A stretch of DNA of 17,656 bases from Prevotellaceae bacterium (GTDB lineage: Bacteria; Bacteroidota; Bacteroidia; Bacteroidales; UBA932). Positions 15,407 through 17,656 of the stretch are shown here, piece after piece. The position numbers and the translations under genes were made by a program. The number at the start of each line of letters is the position of its first letter. Position 1 is the first letter of the stretch. The notes beneath the pieces are model-generated. The model saw nothing but the letters and a program-made list of their open reading frames with translations, did no database searches and was not told where the DNA came from. Location of the stretch: contig JAITKY010000189.1 of NCBI GenBank assembly GCA_031278135.1, positions 1-17,656 on the forward strand, given 5' to 3'.

Positions 15407-17403
15407 AACAAATTCAAATAACTTAAAATAAGAATGAGAGCCATGAACAGCAACGCAAATAAAACATAATGTTGAATCTTTCCGGTCTGGAAAATCGCAA
15501 GTTTCGACAGTTTATCATTAATCTCTTTTAAAAATTTGTCAATCAAACGTTTTTTTAACATCGATTGTTCATTTCCATACTTGCGACCGGCAGGGAACAA
15601 GTCGTTTTCGGCTATAACCTCCATTCCGGTTTCGGAGTTTTTCGAAGGAATCAGTAGTTTTTCAAGATTGTTCGAAAACGAAGACGCCGTATATTGAAGT
15701 TTCGGCGTTGGCGCAGTGTATCCACAACCCCATACAGGTGCATGAACGACAACTCGTTTCGATAAAATATACTTTCGCAACAACCACACTGCAACAACAA
15801 GAACGATAAATGTCGATGACACAATACAAATATTTTGTAACGAAGGTATTAGAAGGTAATAGACAATGTTTTCCACATAAAATACATCTCTTGTGATGCC
15901 GGAAATCAAATCTAAAACTGTAAACGGGAAAAATGCTACGGTCAACATCATCATAAATGGCAGTAACAATGGCAAAATCATAAACTTATCTTCGCCGGCG
16001 CTTATATTTTCTGGACTGCGACTGTTGCCAAGAAACGAAATCCCGAAAGCTTTGGTGAACGCAATTATCGACATCCCGCCCGTCAAAACAAGAAACAGCA
16101 CAACAAACAAAAGTATAAACGCCCTTGCCGGCTCAATACTGCTTAATAATGAAAACAAACCGTTGTACAGAATAAACTCCGAAATAAATCCGTTCAGAGG
16201 CGGCAATGCACAGATTGCAATTGCTCCTGCAAGGAAAAACATTGCTGTATAAGGCATTGTACGCATCGCTCCACCCATTTTATTCATTAGCTGCGTATGT
16301 GTTGATTTGCACAGTGTTCCGGCGCCGAAAAACAACATCGATTTAAACATCGAATGATTGAAAGTGTGTAACAGCGCACCCGTATATCCCGCAAAACTCA
16401 AAATCGGTTCGTCCCAGTAAGCGCCTGTTATTCCCATTCCTGCGCCAAGTCCGATTATCCCGATGTTTTCGATACTTGAATAAGCGAGCAGTCTCTTTAT
16501 ATCTTTTTGACGGCTCGCCTTAAATATTCCGTAAATGCTTGTTATTCCGGATACCGACAGGACAATCAGTGCAATAGTAAACAAATCGCCTCTCTCCCAG
16601 CTCTCTGCTGGAGAGAGCGGGAGGCAAACGACAACTCTCAACAGTCCGTAAATTCCCATTTTGATGACCGCTCCCGACATGAACCCGCTCACGTTGCCCG
16701 ACGCCGAAGGATGAACTTCCGGAAGCCAGAAGTGAAAAGGAAAAAATCCTGCTTTTATTCCGAATCCAATGAAAAAGAGGATGAAAAGCGGATAATTCCT
16801 GTTTTGTGAAAAATAATCGGCTACAGCGTCGAATCCGCTTGAATAACTGCTGCTTTCAGCAATCGAAAACGCCGCCAAAAGAACAAACAGGCAAACGTGC
16901 ATCTGAACAAGATAACTGATTGCTACCTTCAATTTCGCTTTCTGTTCGCCTTCGAAAATGACCAGAATAAATGTTGCGCCGGTCATCATTTCCCAAAACA
17001 ACAGAAATGTCATCGTGTCACGAAACAGTATAACGCCCGACATCGAACAATATAACCATAAATATGCTGTATAGTGTAAAGATAATTCGGTTGCAGTTTT
17101 CTTTTTTTCGTACGATCGCAGATATCCTGTTGAATACCAAAACGCTGTCACCGAAACGATATTCAACAGTGTCAGAAACAGCGCCGACAGTTTATCGACA
17201 TAAAAGACCGGCTCCAGAAAACCAGCCGAATATTGCATCCGATAATCGCCGCCGTAAGAAATACTTTCGTATAACAAACCAAACGAACTCATAACGCCGA
17301 CCACCAGCAATATCAACGAAAACAAACCTTTATTCCGTTTCGGAACAAAAAATATTCCCGTCGATAACAATGGCAAAATGCAAAATAACACAATCAATTT
17401 CAT
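15403..17403 (-). CDS. HyfB/NuoL-like proton-translocating membrane subunit
   Basis: A 666 aa very hydrophobic protein with about 14-16 membrane segments, in the family of antiporter-like subunits of complex I, Mrp antiporters and group 4 hydrogenases. It best fits hydrogenase-4 component B (HyfB/HycC). Conserved features include LLFWEMMTGATF with Glu138, FGIKAGFFPFHFWLPEVHPS (Lys218, His231), MSGAVIKMGIYG with Lys248, and HTFNHSMFKSMLFFGAG (His346, His350, Lys354), which together form the proton path in this family. PVWGCGYTAPTPKLQYTASSF, a signature of HyfB C-terminal regions, lies at about 570-595. The rest of a hydrogenase or complex I cluster (HyfC, E, F, G, I) is not adjacent: a promoter precedes it and cls follows with a 4-base overlap. 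Residues about 262-272 (PLSPAESWERG) come from a palindromic DNA element and look like an inserted loop. Alternatives are an Mrp-like or NDH-type subunit. Confidence 0.85.
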   Translation of the reverse strand: MKLIVLFCILPLLSTGIFFVPKRNKGLFSLILLVVGVMSSFGLLYESISYGGDYRMQYSAGFLEPVFYVDKLSALFLTLLNIVSVTAFWYSTGYLRSYEKKKTATELSLHYTAYLWLYCSMSGVILFRDTMTFLLFWEMMTGATFILVIFEGEQKAKLKVAISYLVQMHVCLFVLLAAFSIAESSSYSSGFDAVADYFSQNRNYPLFILFFIGFGIKAGFFPFHFWLPEVHPSASGNVSGFMSGAVIKMGIYGLLRVVVCLPLSPAESWERGDLFTIALIVLSVSGITSIYGIFKASRQKDIKRLLAYSSIENIGIIGLGAGMGITGAYWDEPILSFAGYTGALLHTFNHSMFKSMLFFGAGTLCKSTHTQLMNKMGGAMRTMPYTAMFFLAGAIAICALPPLNGFISEFILYNGLFSLLSSIEPARAFILLFVVLFLVLTGGMSIIAFTKAFGISFLGNSRSPENISAGEDKFMILPLLLPFMMMLTVAFFPFTVLDLISGITRDVFYVENIVYYLLIPSLQNICIVSSTFIVLVVAVWLLRKYILSKRVVVHAPVWGCGYTAPTPKLQYTASSFSNNLEKLLIPSKNSETGMEVIAENDLFPAGRKYGNEQSMLKKRLIDKFLKEINDKLSKLAIFQTGKIQHYVLFALLFMALILILSYLNLL
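16588..16625. repeat. GC-rich palindromic insert inside the HyfB-like gene
   Basis: A purine/pyrimidine-biased inverted repeat reads GCCTCTCTCCCAGC, TCTCT, then GCTGGAGAGAGCGGGAGGC. CCAGC pairs with GCTGG around a 5-base loop; after a one-base bulge six further pairs (CTCTCT with AGAGAG) follow. Its composition contrasts with the surrounding gene. It keeps the reading frame and encodes roughly LPLSPAESWERGD, at a loop between two membrane segments. Short palindromic repeats inserted in frame in genes are known from other bacteria; a relation to those is inference. Confidence 0.5.
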
Positions 17404-17414
17404 AAAGATATAAT

Positions 17415-17576
17415 CTATTTTATTGCCGCAAAAGTAGTGAAAAAAAATAAACAGACGATAATTTTAATTCCGTTGTTGCGGTCTGTCTCGTAGATGAACT
17501 TGACTGTTTGGGCGGAAACTCCGTTGTAAAGAGTCGCAGAGATGTCGTTATACTCGTAGATGGCTTTGCCATTCAT
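17415..17576 (-). CDS. Possible 53 aa ORF or gene fragment upstream of the HyfB-like gene
   Basis: An ATG at 17576 opens a 53-codon frame beginning MNGKAIYEYNDISATLYNGV and continuing SAQTVKFIYETDRNNG, which has good protein-like composition. Its last third is a Phe/Thr-rich run read from the T-rich promoter region of the next gene, and it ends 12 bases before that gene. The likely reading is an N-terminal fragment of a larger gene, fused by chance to promoter sequence. I do not recognise the family. Apart from this and the sites listed, the 253 bases right of the HyfB-like gene show no other gene. Confidence 0.3.
   Translation of the reverse strand: MNGKAIYEYNDISATLYNGVSAQTVKFIYETDRNNGIKIIVCLFFFTTFAAIK
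17429..17436 (-). promoter_or_regulatory. -7 box of the HyfB-like/cls operon
   Basis: On the minus strand TACTTTTG, followed by CGGC, is a perfect match to the Bacteroidota -7 element TAnnTTTG. It lies 26 bases before the ATG at 17403, so the leader would be about 20 bases. The -33 position lacks a clean TTTG. The box makes the HyfB-like gene the first gene of its transcript. Confidence 0.55.
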
Positions 17577-17616
17577 TTATGGGTATTAAATCAAAATATA
17601 TAAACTTAAAAATATA

Positions 17617-17654
17617 AAAAAGCCGGTTAGCTACGAAAAATCCGGTTACGGTCG
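17617..17654. repeat. Two tandem 19-base units at the right edge
   Basis: AAAAAGCCGGTTAGCTACG is followed directly by AAAAATCCGGTTACGGTCG. The units share AAAAA and CCGGTTA in the same register with a 19-base period (14 of 19 positions identical). The second unit reaches the window edge, so more copies may follow. It is not long or regular enough here to be called a CRISPR array. Confidence 0.35.
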
Positions 17655-17656
17655 CT

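Noticed and set aside
17617..17656. Possible start of a CRISPR array
   Set aside because: Only two short, imperfect 19-base units without distinct spacers are visible, and no cas gene is present.

Overview
The window looks like chromosomal DNA of a member of the Bacteroidota, probably order Bacteroidales. Three things point there. Several start regions carry the phylum's promoter signature, a TAnnTTTG -7 box with a TTG or TTTG about 19 bases upstream (clearest before sppA and before the DksA-like gene). The DksA/TraR-like protein has lost most of its zinc-finger cysteines in the way typical of Bacteroidales. LspA carries the long periplasmic insert of that group. The genus cannot be named from the sequence alone. 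No rRNA, tRNA, CRISPR array or intact insertion sequence was seen.

Left part (1-2460) is an accessory or degraded zone. It holds a heavily broken phage head-morphogenesis (Mu gpF-like) gene on the + strand. It then has three small minus-strand genes: an unrecognised 97-110 aa protein overlapping the end of an intact ADP-ribosylglycohydrolase, and a separate 72 aa unknown protein. A perfect 34-bp palindrome and a possible 3' remnant of another + strand gene lie between them.

Middle part, + strand (2540-6845), is housekeeping for the cell envelope. sppA (signal peptide peptidase) is followed after 5 bases by a divergent DUF58-type membrane protein. A new promoter then drives a DksA/TraR-like regulator whose stop codon overlaps the start of lspA (lipoprotein signal peptidase). 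SppA and LspA both act on the export pathway: LspA removes lipoprotein signal peptides and SppA degrades cleaved ones.

Right part (7007-17656) is all minus strand, convergent with the first block. Reading leftwards from the right edge: an orphan HyfB/NuoL-like proton-translocating membrane subunit overlaps by 4 bases with a cardiolipin synthase (cls). A hairpin terminator and a promoter follow, then gltB (glutamate synthase large subunit), and tex 25 bases after it. gltD is not adjacent to gltB, and the other hyf genes are not adjacent to the HyfB homologue. The HyfB gene also contains a short GC-rich palindrome that reads through in frame as an apparent extra loop.

No clearly new multi-gene system is evident. 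The best candidates for a second look are the HyfB-Cls translational coupling with its palindromic insert, the ADP-ribosylglycohydrolase with its overlapping unknown partner beside phage debris, and the separation of gltB from gltD.
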